A stretch of 64,000 nt of DNA, from NCBI RefSeq assembly GCF_020217485.1, contig NZ_JAEKMI010000012.1, positions 83,242-147,241 on the forward strand. Reading direction: 5' to 3'. The stretch's first letter is position 1. Every line of letters begins with the position of its first letter. The position numbers were made by a program, and so were the translations under genes. Of this stretch, positions 46,693 through 55,196 are shown in pieces. The notes below the pieces were generated by a model, which was not told the DNA's origin, did no database searches, and was given only the letters and a program-made list of their open reading frames with translations. The stretch is from Mycobacterium sp. WUMAC-067 (GTDB lineage: Bacteria > Actinomycetota > Actinomycetes > Mycobacteriales > Mycobacteriaceae).

Positions 46693-47613
46693 TCAGGCCG
46701 CGCGCGCCGTCCAGGTGAAGCTCTGCATCTCCGGGATCCGTGGCGCCAGGGCGGCGGCGACGCTGCGACCGATCTGATCGGATGCGGCCAGCGACGTGTC
46801 GGCGTTCAGGAACCCTTCCACCTCCACGCGCAGGGTCCGCCCGGTCCACCGGGCGCGGGCGTGCGCGTGCGTCACGCCGGGTACCGAGGCGGCGAGGGCC
46901 TCGGCGGTGGTGATGATGTCGGGGTCGACGCCGTCGAGCAGGCGATGCGCGATGTCGGCGGTGACCTCCCAGCCGACGTGGCAGATGAATCCGGTGACGA
47001 CGATTCCGGCGACCGCGTCGGCCCAGCCCCAGCCGAGTGCCACCCCGATCAGCCCCAGCACCGCCCCGGCCGACGACAACGCGTCCAGCCAGGAATGCTT
47101 GGCGTCGGCGACCATGGTCGCCGACCGAATTCGCTTGCCCACCACCAGTTTGTAGCGGGCCACCAGCTGATTGCCGACGACGCCGACGGCGGCCGCGGCG
47201 ATGCCCCAGCCCACGTAACCGGTGCCGCCGTGGCGCAGCAACTTGGTGATGCTCTCGAAACCGGCGACCACGGCGCTGCCCCAGATCACCAGGGCCACCC
47301 CGATGCCGGCGAGGTCTTCGGCGCGTTCGTAGCCATAGGAGTACCGCTCGGTGGGCACCTTGCGCGAGGCGCGGAAGCCCACGAACACCAGGGCGCTGGT
47401 GGACACGTCGGACAGGTTGTGCAGCGCGTCGCCGAGCAGTGCCACCGAACCGGACAGCAGCGCGATGACCAATTCCACCAGCCCGGTCAGCGCCAGCCCG
47501 ATGGCGCTGACGGCAACCGCACGGTTGGCCTGCCGGCGCTCGCCGGCGTCGTCCGCCACGGTGTCGAGGGGAAAGCCTGCCGCCGGGTCACGGACCCCGT
47601 TGATCACATGCAT
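46693..47613 (-). CDS. cation diffusion facilitator (zinc/cobalt/iron exporter)
   Basis: A 306-residue CDF transporter with six membrane helices and a C-terminal cytosolic domain. The metal site residues are visible: GDALHNLSD (His, Asp) in the second helix and DAKHSWLDALSS (His, Asp) in the fifth. The C-terminal part (GVTHAHARARWTG) is the typical ferredoxin-like domain. It pumps a divalent cation, probably Zn2+, out of the cytosol in exchange for protons. No regulator is adjacent. Start ATG 47613. Confidence 0.88.
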   Translation of the reverse strand: MHVINGVRDPAAGFPLDTVADDAGERRQANRAVAVSAIGLALTGLVELVIALLSGSVALLGDALHNLSDVSTSALVFVGFRASRKVPTERYSYGYERAEDLAGIGVALVIWGSAVVAGFESITKLLRHGGTGYVGWGIAAAAVGVVGNQLVARYKLVVGKRIRSATMVADAKHSWLDALSSAGAVLGLIGVALGWGWADAVAGIVVTGFICHVGWEVTADIAHRLLDGVDPDIITTAEALAASVPGVTHAHARARWTGRTLRVEVEGFLNADTSLAASDQIGRSVAAALAPRIPEMQSFTWTARAA

Positions 47614-47737
47614 ACCGTCAGCATGCCCGATGCGGCGGCAACTCCCAAGCCATTATCGGCGCAGGAAGGGCGGGGGCTCCGGTCGGCGCCCGTGGCCATC
47701 AGGCCGGGCCCCACGTAATCGCGTGGGCGCCAACGCC

Positions 47738-47950
47738 CTAGTTGTCCTGCTCCGGGTTGGCCGGGCGATCGCGCCACGGGCGGACGGTCTTCGGCAGGAG
47801 CATGAACGCCACGGGCAGGCGCACCAGCGCGTCGCGGGCGGAGACCTCGAGGAACACGATCTCCATCTCGAGGCTGTTCAGGGGCCGCGTTTCCATCATG
47901 AAGCGTGTCCGCAAGTAGCGGGGGGTCCGCAGCCACTCGACCAAATTCAT
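47738..47950 (-). CDS. hypothetical 70-residue protein
   Basis: I do not recognise this 70-residue protein. It is basic, begins MNLVEWLRTPRYLRTRF, and holds a moderately hydrophobic middle (ALVRLPVAFMLLP) too short for a sure span. It is probably expressed: a TACAGT box ends seven bases upstream of its ATG, fitting a leaderless message. It lies between the CDF exporter and the aldehyde-dehydrogenase operon, on the same strand as both. Confidence 0.55.
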   Translation of the reverse strand: MNLVEWLRTPRYLRTRFMMETRPLNSLEMEIVFLEVSARDALVRLPVAFMLLPKTVRPWRDRPANPEQDN

Positions 47951-47957
47951 GAACGCG

Positions 47958-47963
47958 ACTGTA
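47958..47963 (-). promoter_or_regulatory. -10 box (TACAGT) of the 70-residue protein
   Basis: Minus-strand TACAGT ends seven bases before the ATG at 47950, the leaderless spacing seen for several genes of this window. Confidence 0.45.
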
Positions 47964-48013
47964 CGCCTCTAGCGGAAATACCTGATGTACACGGTCTTTC
48001 GCAGCTTCGTCCG

Positions 48014-49477
48014 TCAGCCCATGCCGATGCGGATGTTCTTCACCTGCAAAAAGTCGTAGAGGCCTTCGACGCCGCCGGTGCGGCCGAACCCGCTTTGCTT
48101 GTATCCGCCGTAGGGGCCTTGGGGCGCGATGTCGCTGTGCCTGTTCACCCACACCGACCCCGCTTCCAGCCGGCGCGCAACCCGGTGTGCGCGTTCCAGG
48201 TTGGAGGTGGCCACGAAGGCGTTGAGGCCGTAGCGGGAATCGTTGGCGATCCTGACCGCCTCGTCCTCGTCGTGGAACGGCATCACCGACGCCACCGGCC
48301 CGAATGTCTCGGTCTGCGCCAGCGCCGAGCGGTTGTCCACGTTGGTGAAGATCGTCGGCTCGATGAAATAGCCGGACGCGAGGTCACCGCCCAGGCGGCG
48401 ACCGCCGGTGATCAGGTCACCGGCCTTCTCACTGACCGCTTGGTCGATGACGCCGAGGATGCGCTCGGCGGCCGCCTCGCTGATGACGGGCCCGAGCATG
48501 ACGTCGGGCTGCAGCGGATCCCCGACCTTCGCGGCCTGCACGGTCGCCACGAGTTTCTCCACGAACGTGGGGTACACCGACGCTTCGACGAGGATCCGGG
48601 AGGCGCAGGCGCAACTTTGGCCGGCCTGGGTGATGGGCCCCTGGTGGGCCGCGATGACGGCGGCCATGTCGAGGTCGGCGTCGGCGAACACGAGATACGC
48701 CGATTTGCCGCCCAATTCGGCCGTCACGGGTGTGAGGTTGTGCGATGCGGCCTGCAGTACTTTCTGCGCGGTCGCCTGGCCACCGGTGAAGTGGATCTTG
48801 CCGACCCTCGGGTGACGAACCAGCGCGTCGCCGCCGTCCGGACCGGCCGGCAGCACGTTCACCAATCCCGGCGGCAGGCCCGCCTCGAGGCAGAGTTCGC
48901 CAAAACGCAAGGGCGCCAACGACGCAACTTCCGACGGTTTGAGGATGACGGCGTTTCCCGCCGCCAGCGCGGGCGCCACGGCCGCGCCGACGACCACCAG
49001 CGGCCCGTTCCACGGGGTGAGGACGCCGACGACGCCGTAGGGTTCGCGTCCGACGATGTTGACGTCGAACACACCGGCGACGGGAGTGCTTGCGCCATGC
49101 GACTTGTCGACGTATCCGGCGTAGTAGCGCAGGAACCGCTCCGTCAGTACGGAGTTGCCGGCAACCGCGATCGGGACGCCGTAGTCGTGCACGTTGAGCT
49201 CGCTCAGCTCGGTGAAGTGGTCGCGCACCGCATCGGCCAGCGCGAACAACAGATCGCGGCGGCGATCGACGGGGTAGGACATCCATTCCCGGTGCGCGTC
49301 CCATGCGCTGTCGACGGCTCTGTCGACCTCGCTGTGGCCGGCCATGGGTATGGACGCGTTGGGCAGGCCGGTGCCCGGGTAGACGTGGCGGTAGGTTCCA
49401 CCGGATGCCGCGGTAATGCGTTCTCCGCCAATGAGTAACGCACCCGAGAGCGTCGGCGACGACGCGGTTGCCGTCAT
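48014..49477 (-). CDS. aldehyde dehydrogenase
   Basis: A 487-residue NAD(P)-dependent aldehyde dehydrogenase. The catalytic Cys lies in AGQSCACASRIL, the general-base Glu in TAELGGKSAYLVF, and the oxyanion Asn in LTPWNGPLV. The cofactor motif around FTGGQATAQKV is normal. It is the last gene of a four-gene operon with two SDRs and a carboxymuconolactone-decarboxylase-like protein, so it probably oxidises the aldehyde that an SDR makes from an alcohol. Substrate unknown. Start ATG 49477. Confidence 0.9.
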   Translation of the reverse strand: MTATASSPTLSGALLIGGERITAASGGTYRHVYPGTGLPNASIPMAGHSEVDRAVDSAWDAHREWMSYPVDRRRDLLFALADAVRDHFTELSELNVHDYGVPIAVAGNSVLTERFLRYYAGYVDKSHGASTPVAGVFDVNIVGREPYGVVGVLTPWNGPLVVVGAAVAPALAAGNAVILKPSEVASLAPLRFGELCLEAGLPPGLVNVLPAGPDGGDALVRHPRVGKIHFTGGQATAQKVLQAASHNLTPVTAELGGKSAYLVFADADLDMAAVIAAHQGPITQAGQSCACASRILVEASVYPTFVEKLVATVQAAKVGDPLQPDVMLGPVISEAAAERILGVIDQAVSEKAGDLITGGRRLGGDLASGYFIEPTIFTNVDNRSALAQTETFGPVASVMPFHDEDEAVRIANDSRYGLNAFVATSNLERAHRVARRLEAGSVWVNRHSDIAPQGPYGGYKQSGFGRTGGVEGLYDFLQVKNIRIGMG

Positions 49478-49499
49478 GGCAGTGTCCTCCGTTGTCGTG

Positions 49500-50330
49500 T
49501 CAGCCGACGGGCGCGGGATCGGCCTGGTTTTCGGCCGCCACCCGCTGCTTCTGTTGCGCGATCACCTGGTTGAGGTAATCCGCCTTGGCGCAGCCGTAGT
49601 ACGCCGCGAATTGCAGCGCCAGTTCGTCCATCTCCCCGAACGAGACGTCGCCGCTCTTCAGCGCCGCGTACACGTGCGACATGATCGGGATTTCGGCGTC
49701 CTGGAAGGCGACGCAGGCAACCGTGATGAGGCGGCGTTCCTTCATGCCCAAGCCGGGTCGCAGCCACATCTCGCCGAAGACGAAGTTCAGGATGCCCGCG
49801 CCCGAGTAGGGGTTGTCGCGCATCGGCGCGAACGGCAGGCAGTTGATCTCCTTGAACGATTCTTCGCCGCCCTGCAGCCGCTGCTCGGGATCACTGGCGG
49901 TGACCAGCGGCAGCAACGGCTCCGGCGGGGGAGGCGTCTCTCCGCGCGCCTCGGCGATCTTCGCCCACTGCTGATCCACGGCGATGTTGAACCGCGACGC
50001 CTTCGGCCAGCCCGCGTAGACGGCGAAATGCAGGACCGTTTCCCGCATTTCGGTGATCGTGAGGTCGCCGCTGTTCAAAGCCGCATAGACGTGCTGCTCG
50101 AGCGGGGCCTGCGCGTCCGCGGCCGCGACGCAGGCCAGCGTCACGAACCGTCGATCGCGGCGGCTGAGCCCCGGCCGCGACCACACCTCGCCGAACACGA
50201 AGTCGACCAGCCCTGCCGTGAAAGGGCCCTGACCGTCGGGCGGGTTGAACGTCATCACCTCGGCGAAGGTGCGCACCCCTCGCTCGTGTCGCGCACCGTC
50301 GTCCGTCAAAGCACTACCTGATGGTGACAC
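49500..50330 (-). CDS. carboxymuconolactone decarboxylase-like protein, two domains
   Basis: A 276-residue protein made of two CMD-like helical domains. Each holds a similar block: GLVDFVFGEVWSRPGLSRRD / DRRFVTLACVAAADAQ in the first, and GILNFVFGEMWLRPGLGMKE / ERRLITVACVAFQDAE in the second. The CxxC of alkylhydroperoxidase AhpD is missing, so peroxide reduction is unlikely. The GTG start at 50330 overlaps the end of the upstream SDR gene by 17 bases. It is followed 22 bases on by the aldehyde dehydrogenase. Reaction unknown; probably part of the same oxidation pathway. Confidence 0.85.
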   Translation of the reverse strand: MSPSGSALTDDGARHERGVRTFAEVMTFNPPDGQGPFTAGLVDFVFGEVWSRPGLSRRDRRFVTLACVAAADAQAPLEQHVYAALNSGDLTITEMRETVLHFAVYAGWPKASRFNIAVDQQWAKIAEARGETPPPPEPLLPLVTASDPEQRLQGGEESFKEINCLPFAPMRDNPYSGAGILNFVFGEMWLRPGLGMKERRLITVACVAFQDAEIPIMSHVYAALKSGDVSFGEMDELALQFAAYYGCAKADYLNQVIAQQKQRVAAENQADPAPVG

Positions 50331-51135
50331 CGGCGTCCACTTTCAGCTCGAGTCCTGTGACATAACGGGATTCATCGGAGAGGAGGTAGAGCACCGCGTT
50401 GCTCACATCGGTCGCCTCGATCAGCGTCGCGGGCAACGCGTTGAGAAAGATGGGCACCAGGTCGGGCCGCTGCTCGGCGATCAGCGTGTGCATCGTCGGG
50501 GGCGCCATCCCGGTGGCCACCCCGGTGGGGTGCACGGTGTTGACCCGAATGTTCTGGGCGGCAAGCTCGTTGGCGAGTGCGAGCGTCATCCCCACGATGC
50601 CGTGCTTGGACGCCGTGTAGGGCACGTGCAGCGGGGTCCCCTTGATGCCGGCCGAGGAGCTGATGTTGACCAGGCTTCCGCCGCCCCGTTCGACGAGGTG
50701 GGGGAGCGCCGCCGCGCAGGTGTTCCAGGCGCCGATGAGGTTGACGTCGACGACCAGCCGCCACTGCTCGGCGGTGGTGGTGTCCCAGGTGCCGACGGTC
50801 AGCACGCCGGCGTTGGCGACGGCGCCGTCGAGCCCGCCGAGTTCGTCGACGGCCGCGTCGACCGCCGCCTTCAACGCGGCCTCGTCACGCACGTCGACGA
50901 CCGCGGTGAGCGCCCGTCGGCCGTGTTTCTCGACCAGTTTCGCGGTCTCGTTCAGATTGTCCTCGGTGGCCAGCGGGTATTCCAAACCCTCTGGGGTGGA
51001 GCAGATGTCGACGAGGATGCAGTCGGCGCCCTCTTCGGCCAGCCGCACCGCGTGCGAGCGTCCCATGCCGCGCGCCGCCCCGGTGATCAGGACCCGTTTG
51101 CCCGCGACGCGGCCCGGTGGATTGTTCGTTGCCAT
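50314..51135 (-). CDS. mycofactocin-type SDR oxidoreductase
   Basis: A 273-residue short-chain dehydrogenase. The cofactor motif GKRVLITGAARGMGRSHAVRL is followed by EEGADCILVDICS, features of the mycofactocin-dependent SDR subfamily whose NAD(H) is tightly held and recycled by mycofactocin. The catalytic Ser is in NISSSAGIKG, and Tyr and Lys are in PYTASKHG. It likely oxidises an alcohol. It starts five bases after the stop of the second SDR gene and overlaps the CMD gene. Substrate unknown. Confidence 0.88.
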   Translation of the reverse strand: MATNNPPGRVAGKRVLITGAARGMGRSHAVRLAEEGADCILVDICSTPEGLEYPLATEDNLNETAKLVEKHGRRALTAVVDVRDEAALKAAVDAAVDELGGLDGAVANAGVLTVGTWDTTTAEQWRLVVDVNLIGAWNTCAAALPHLVERGGGSLVNISSSAGIKGTPLHVPYTASKHGIVGMTLALANELAAQNIRVNTVHPTGVATGMAPPTMHTLIAEQRPDLVPIFLNALPATLIEATDVSNAVLYLLSDESRYVTGLELKVDAGVTIR

Positions 51136-51140
51136 GGGTA

Positions 51141-51971
51141 TCAGACCTTGTTGCAGAAGCCGGCGTCGACGGGGAAGGTCACGCCGGTCACGTACTTGGC
51201 GTCATCGGAGACCAGGTAGGCGATGGCGGCGCTGATGTCCTCGGGTTCCAGCATGCCGACGGGCATCGGGTTCTGCAGGTGGGGGCCGGCGCCGGGATTC
51301 TTCCCCAGGAAATCGGTCATGTCGTCGTTGGTCGCCATCATCGTGTTGACGGCGGTCGGGTGCACGGTGTTCACCCGAATATTCAGCGGCGCAAGCGCAT
51401 TGGCCATGGTGCGCATCAACCCGACTATGCCGTGTTTGGACGCCGCGTAGCCCAGGCCGCCGCCTTGCAGTCCGCCGAAGCCCTTGATGCCGGCGGTCGA
51501 GCTGGTGAAGATGATCACCCCGCCGCGATTACCGGTCAACAGATGCGGAACGGCCGCCCACGCGGTGTGATAGGCCCCGTCGAGGTTGACGCCGACGACC
51601 GCGCGCCACTGCGCCAGCTCCTCCTCAATGCTCAACTCGCGGAACGCCAATGGCGCGATCCCGGCGTTGGCCAACACGATGTCGAGGCGGCCGAAGTGCT
51701 CGACGCCGCTATCCATCGCGGTCTTGACCTGCTCGAAGTCGCGCACATCGGCCACCGTGCCCAGCATCTTTCCGCCGGCCTCTTCGACGAGGGCGACGGT
51801 CTGGTCCAGTTCCTCGCGGGAGGCCATCGGATATCCGTTGGCGGGGATATCGGCGCAGATGTCGATCCCGATGATGTTGGCGCCCTCGCGGGCGAGCCGT
51901 ACCGCGTGGCTGCGGCCCTGGCCGCGCGCCACCCCGGTGATGAAGGCGACTTTGCCATCTAACGAACCCAC
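51141..51971 (-). CDS. mycofactocin-type SDR oxidoreductase
   Basis: A 276-residue SDR, paralogue of the next gene: GKVAFITGVARGQGRSHAVR, REGANIIGIDICAD, TSSTAGIKGFG (Ser) and YAASKHGIVG (Tyr, Lys). The same subfamily features point to mycofactocin as electron acceptor. It is the first gene of the operon SDR-SDR-CMD-ALDH; its GTG start at 51971 has GAGGAAA upstream. It is divergent from the TetR gene, with two palindromes between them, so TetR probably controls this operon. No mft biosynthetic gene is in the window. Confidence 0.88.
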   Translation of the reverse strand: MGSLDGKVAFITGVARGQGRSHAVRLAREGANIIGIDICADIPANGYPMASREELDQTVALVEEAGGKMLGTVADVRDFEQVKTAMDSGVEHFGRLDIVLANAGIAPLAFRELSIEEELAQWRAVVGVNLDGAYHTAWAAVPHLLTGNRGGVIIFTSSTAGIKGFGGLQGGGLGYAASKHGIVGLMRTMANALAPLNIRVNTVHPTAVNTMMATNDDMTDFLGKNPGAGPHLQNPMPVGMLEPEDISAAIAYLVSDDAKYVTGVTFPVDAGFCNKV

Positions 51972-52013
51972 GGCGCGTTTCCTCTTTCCTTGGTCATCGG
52001 CCCAGATCAGGCC

Positions 52014-52032
52014 GGAGTAACGCCGTTACTCC
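52014..52032. promoter_or_regulatory. TetR operator 1, perfect palindrome
   Basis: A perfect palindrome, 8-bp arms GGAGTAAC and GTTACTCC around a 3-base centre, between the divergent SDR and TetR genes. It shares the AGTAAC-NNN-GTTACT core with the site at 52038-52060. Confidence 0.75.
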
Positions 52033-52037
52033 CGTGC

Positions 52038-52060
52038 TCACAGTAACATGGTTACTGTGA
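52038..52060. promoter_or_regulatory. TetR operator 2, perfect palindrome over the tetR start
   Basis: A perfect palindrome, 10-bp arms TCACAGTAAC and GTTACTGTGA around ATG. It covers a TAACAT box (52044-52049), possibly the -10 of the TetR gene itself, so binding should shut the gene down. Confidence 0.75.
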
Positions 52061-52653
52061 AGGCGACAGGGCCCCGAGTGGAGACCGTGGACAGCGCGTC
52101 GGGGCCGCGGGTCGATCCGATCCTGGACATCGTGGTCGAGATGCTCGACACCGAGGGCTACGAGGCCGTTCAGCTCCGCGAGGTGGCGCGACGGGCCCGC
52201 GTTTCGTTGGCGACCATCTACAAGCGGTATCCGACGCGCGACGAACTCATCGTCGCCGCGCTGGAAGGCTGGATGGACGCCAACCGCTACGCGGGATTGC
52301 CTTCGCTGATCGACGATCTGCCCGGCGATTCGATCTATGTGGACCTGATGCACGTGATGAGGACCATCTTCGAGCCGTGGGAACAGCACCCGTTGATGCT
52401 GCGCTCCTACTTCCAGGCGCGATCGGGGCCCGGGGGGAAACGCCTCATCCAGCGCGGTGTCGACGCCGTCGTCCCGGTCGCCAAAGCCATTCTGGCCCAA
52501 GCGGATCCGGGGTTCGCCAAAGACCTCGAGCTCATCCTGCCCGGCGTCGTGTTCGGGTTTCTCACGCGATTCGCCCAAGGGGAGATCGACGTTACCGAGA
52601 TCGTGCCCGGCATTGAACGCACGGTGTTCTGGCTGACCGCGGCGCAGGGCTGA
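52057..52653 (+). CDS. TetR-family transcriptional regulator
   Basis: A 198-residue TetR repressor. The N-terminal helix-turn-helix is LREVARRARVSLATIYKRYP, followed by TRDELIVAALEGW; the rest is the helical ligand-binding part. I chose GTG 52057 (MKATGPRV): a TAACAT box ends seven bases upstream, in keeping with a leaderless message. ATG 52048 (three residues more) lies in the centre of operator 2 and is the alternative. Two perfect palindromes before it point to control of itself and of the divergent SDR-CMD-ALDH operon. The ligand is probably a substrate or product of that pathway. Confidence 0.88.
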   Translation: MKATGPRVETVDSASGPRVDPILDIVVEMLDTEGYEAVQLREVARRARVSLATIYKRYPTRDELIVAALEGWMDANRYAGLPSLIDDLPGDSIYVDLMHVMRTIFEPWEQHPLMLRSYFQARSGPGGKRLIQRGVDAVVPVAKAILAQADPGFAKDLELILPGVVFGFLTRFAQGEIDVTEIVPGIERTVFWLTAAQG

Positions 52654-52668
52654 GCGCGTGACCCGCTC

Positions 52669-53043
52669 TCACATCAGCGGTGGTGGTATCAACCACGTCA
52701 TCGACGGATCGACGTCGTCTCTGTGTTCCGGGCAGTAGCTGGCCACCGAAAGACCGATGAAGTAGCCGGATTGCTTCGCCGACATGGGCGTTTGCTTCGT
52801 CAGTTTGATTGCCAGCATGGATACGTTCGGGTTCGTTTCGATGCTGGTGCACACCGCGTGGGCCGTTGCGATCGCATCGTCGTCGTCGAACATCGTGATC
52901 CCGCCTTTGTCGAGGCCGGCGAGGAACGCATCATCGGCATCATCGTCCGCCGCCGCCGGTGCCGCGCAGGCCAGCGCGCCCGTGGACAGGACGATCGCGC
53001 AGGCGGCCGCCCACCTCGCAGCACCGGCCGTCAGATGAGCCAT
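52669..53043 (-). CDS. DUF732 small secreted protein
   Basis: A 124-residue exported protein with a Sec signal peptide (WAAACAIVLSTGALACAA, ending PAAA) and a DUF732 domain: DDAFLAGLDKGGITMFD, HAVCTSIE and SVASYCPEH, with the two conserved cysteines. It is the third DUF732 gene of the window and has a longer C-terminus (DPSMTWLIPPPLM). It ends 16 bases after the TetR stop, tail to tail. Role unknown. Confidence 0.82.
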   Translation of the reverse strand: MAHLTAGAARWAAACAIVLSTGALACAAPAAADDDADDAFLAGLDKGGITMFDDDDAIATAHAVCTSIETNPNVSMLAIKLTKQTPMSAKQSGYFIGLSVASYCPEHRDDVDPSMTWLIPPPLM

Positions 53044-53156
53044 GGCCTCCCCTCTATGCGCGGGCCAATCGGCGACAAGTCAAGGACGACTTAAGTGAAC
53101 GATAGCCGAAATCGCGGTGTCCACCGCGCGATCGCGCGCAGGCTTCGCCGCGGTTT

Positions 53157-53522
53157 TCATGACGAGCAATGGGAGGCTTTGATCCGTCCGTTGGGCGCGC
53201 CCAGCCTGGCCAGGGCGTCCGCATTGGATGCCGTTGTGTCCGGGCCGGATCCGCCCTGGAACCGGCCGGAACGGTCGAACGCCACCGATGCGCAGCCGTT
53301 GCGCGTGCCGGCCACGACTTCGCACACGTCGCCGGCCTCGGCGGTGCAGTGGGCCAATGCGATCTGGTTGGCCTGGTCCTGACTGCCCCCGGTGCCCCAG
53401 CCGGCGGCGCGTCCGCTCCCGACGGAGACCGCCAGGGCGACGAAGTCATCGTCGGCCGCGGCCGTCGGCGCCGCGACGAGCGCGCAACCGATCGCGACGA
53501 CGACGGCAATGATTGACCGCAC
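53157..53522 (-). CDS. DUF4189 small secreted protein
   Basis: A 121-residue exported protein. The signal peptide is RSIIAVVVAIGCALVAAPTAAA; the mature part has the DUF4189 pattern VALAVSVGSGRAAGWGTGG and NQIALAHC, with cysteines at DVCEVV, NGCASVAF and SHC. The start is GTG 53522, which has AAGGAG upstream at good spacing; the TTG at 53540 is not needed. The domain is common in mycobacterial secreted proteins of unknown function. Confidence 0.82.
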   Translation of the reverse strand: MRSIIAVVVAIGCALVAAPTAAADDDFVALAVSVGSGRAAGWGTGGSQDQANQIALAHCTAEAGDVCEVVAGTRNGCASVAFDRSGRFQGGSGPDTTASNADALARLGAPNGRIKASHCSS

Positions 53523-53608
53523 CGGCCGGCTCCTTCGCAACGCTCAGGACAGGAATTTAGCGCCGAGGTCGGCGTCCGCGCGGGAAAATGGACCGCTGCG
53601 TCGCGCGG

Positions 53609-53836
53609 CTACGGGTTGCCCTCCGGGTCTTCGGCCAGGTAGGTGACGTCATACCAGCGCTTCTGAGGTTCGGCGTCGGACGGCTCGCTCGCAGTGGCCC
53701 GCTCGAGTCGAACGTCCGTCAGATGCGGATTGTCAACGCGGATATAGTCTTCCAGCTCGGCGTGCAGCGCTTCGCCGTGCAGGCTGATGTCCGCGAGCGC
53801 CCTGCCGTCGTACCTCGTCCAACTCACGGGTGACAT
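53609..53836 (-). CDS. hypothetical 75-residue protein
   Basis: I do not recognise this protein. It is 75 residues, acidic, without signal peptide or span, starts MSPVSWTRYD and has a strand-like pattern (HLTDVRLERA, KRWYDVTYLAED) as in a small beta-rich domain. It is divergent from the amidohydrolase gene at 53922, 85 bases away. Coding is plausible but not proven. Confidence 0.45.
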   Translation of the reverse strand: MSPVSWTRYDGRALADISLHGEALHAELEDYIRVDNPHLTDVRLERATASEPSDAEPQKRWYDVTYLAEDPEGNP

Positions 53837-53871
53837 CTTGCTCCGGTCACGGCCCGGACTTTCGTTGGCCC

Positions 53872-53900
53872 TTCGCGAGCCGACCCGTTTCTCCTATACT
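53872..53900 (+). promoter_or_regulatory. promoter of the first amidohydrolase gene
   Basis: -35 TTCGCG (53872-53877) and -10 TATACT (53895-53900), 17 bases apart. The leader of about 15 bases includes GGAGG before the ATG at 53922. Confidence 0.6.
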
Positions 53901-53921
53901 CGACGTACCTTTGGAGGTGCG

Positions 53922-55196
53922 ATGGCTACAAGCTGGGACACGCTGGATCGCTACGTCGTCATTTCGACGGACACTCACGCCGGGGCGGATCTTTACGACT
54001 ACAAACCGTATCTGCCGGCCAGTCTGCACGCGGAGTTCGATGCGTGGGCCAAGGCCTACGCCAGCCCGTTCGACGATCTGATCGTCGCGACCGCCAACCG
54101 GAACTGGGACCACGAGCTTCGGATCGCCGAGATGGACGCCGACGGCGTGGCCGCCGAGGTGCTGCTGCCCAACACCGTTCCGCCGTTCTTCCCGACGACC
54201 CCGAACATCACCATCAGCCTGCCTCGCACGCGCGAGGACTTCGAGAAGCGTTGGGCCGGCGTGCAGGCCCACAACCGGTGGCAGGTCGATTTCTGTTCGC
54301 TGGCGCCCGCCCGGCGCCGCGGGCTGATCCAAATCTTCCCCAACGATGTCGATTTGGCGCTGGAGGAGATCCGCTGGGGTGCGGAGCAGGAATGCTTTGG
54401 CGGCGTGCTCATTCCGCCGGTCTCGCCCGGCGATTCGCAGGTGGCCCCGCTTTTCCACACCCGCTATGAACCGCTCTGGGCGCTGTGCGCGGAACTCGAC
54501 CTCACGGTGGTGCAGCACGCGGGCGCCGGCAGCCCGGAGATGCCGATGGACCAACCGGCCTCCAACGCGGTGTTGATCACCGAGATGGCGCTGTGGGCCC
54601 AGCGGACGCTCGGTCACCTGATTCTGGCCGGAGTGTTCGAGCGCCACCCGACGCTGCGATTCGTGCCGACCGAACAGGGCACGCTCTGGGTGCCCGGGCA
54701 GCTCGCCGTCCTCGACGCCATGGTGCCCACCATGAAGTCGGACGCCGGCAACCGCACCTACGGAATGTTCGGCGGATCGTCGGTCGACGAGCTCACCCTG
54801 ACGCCGAGCGAATACGTCCAGCGGAACTGCTATTTGGCCACCGAGCTGATGCCGTACGACAGCGCGATGATCGACTTCATGGGCCCCGATCACATCATGT
54901 GGGGCAGTGACTATCCCCACGAGGAAGGCTTTGCGCCCCACTCCACGTTAGCCATTCGTTGGGCCCTGCACGACAGGCCGCAGGACGTTTGCCGAAAGAT
55001 ACTGGGCGGCAACGCCGCTCGCCTGTACCGCTTCGACCTCGATGCCCTGGTGCCGGTCGCCGGCAAGATCGGGCCCACCGTCGCCGAGGTGCAGACCCCC
55101 CTCGAGGACACGGGATATCGCGCCCCGGCCGCGTTCGGCTACCGACCCTTCGAAGGGGGCCTGGCCCTCAAGCGGCTGGCTCCGCAGCGGCGCTAA
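53922..55196 (+). CDS. amidohydrolase-2 family protein, paralogue 1
   Basis: A 424-residue TIM-barrel protein of the amidohydrolase-2 family, which includes ACMSD-type and resorcylate-type decarboxylases as well as hydrolases. The N-terminal metal motif reads ISTDTHAGADLYDY: Asp-x-His is kept but the second His of the usual HxH is Gly. Further metal or acid residues are His in VVQHAGAG and Asp in WGSDYPHEEG. ATG 53922 has GGAGG upstream and its own promoter. It is convergent with the IclR gene (four-base overlap) and closely resembles the proteins encoded at 57889 and 59117. Substrate unknown. Confidence 0.85.
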   Translation: MATSWDTLDRYVVISTDTHAGADLYDYKPYLPASLHAEFDAWAKAYASPFDDLIVATANRNWDHELRIAEMDADGVAAEVLLPNTVPPFFPTTPNITISLPRTREDFEKRWAGVQAHNRWQVDFCSLAPARRRGLIQIFPNDVDLALEEIRWGAEQECFGGVLIPPVSPGDSQVAPLFHTRYEPLWALCAELDLTVVQHAGAGSPEMPMDQPASNAVLITEMALWAQRTLGHLILAGVFERHPTLRFVPTEQGTLWVPGQLAVLDAMVPTMKSDAGNRTYGMFGGSSVDELTLTPSEYVQRNCYLATELMPYDSAMIDFMGPDHIMWGSDYPHEEGFAPHSTLAIRWALHDRPQDVCRKILGGNAARLYRFDLDALVPVAGKIGPTVAEVQTPLEDTGYRAPAAFGYRPFEGGLALKRLAPQRR

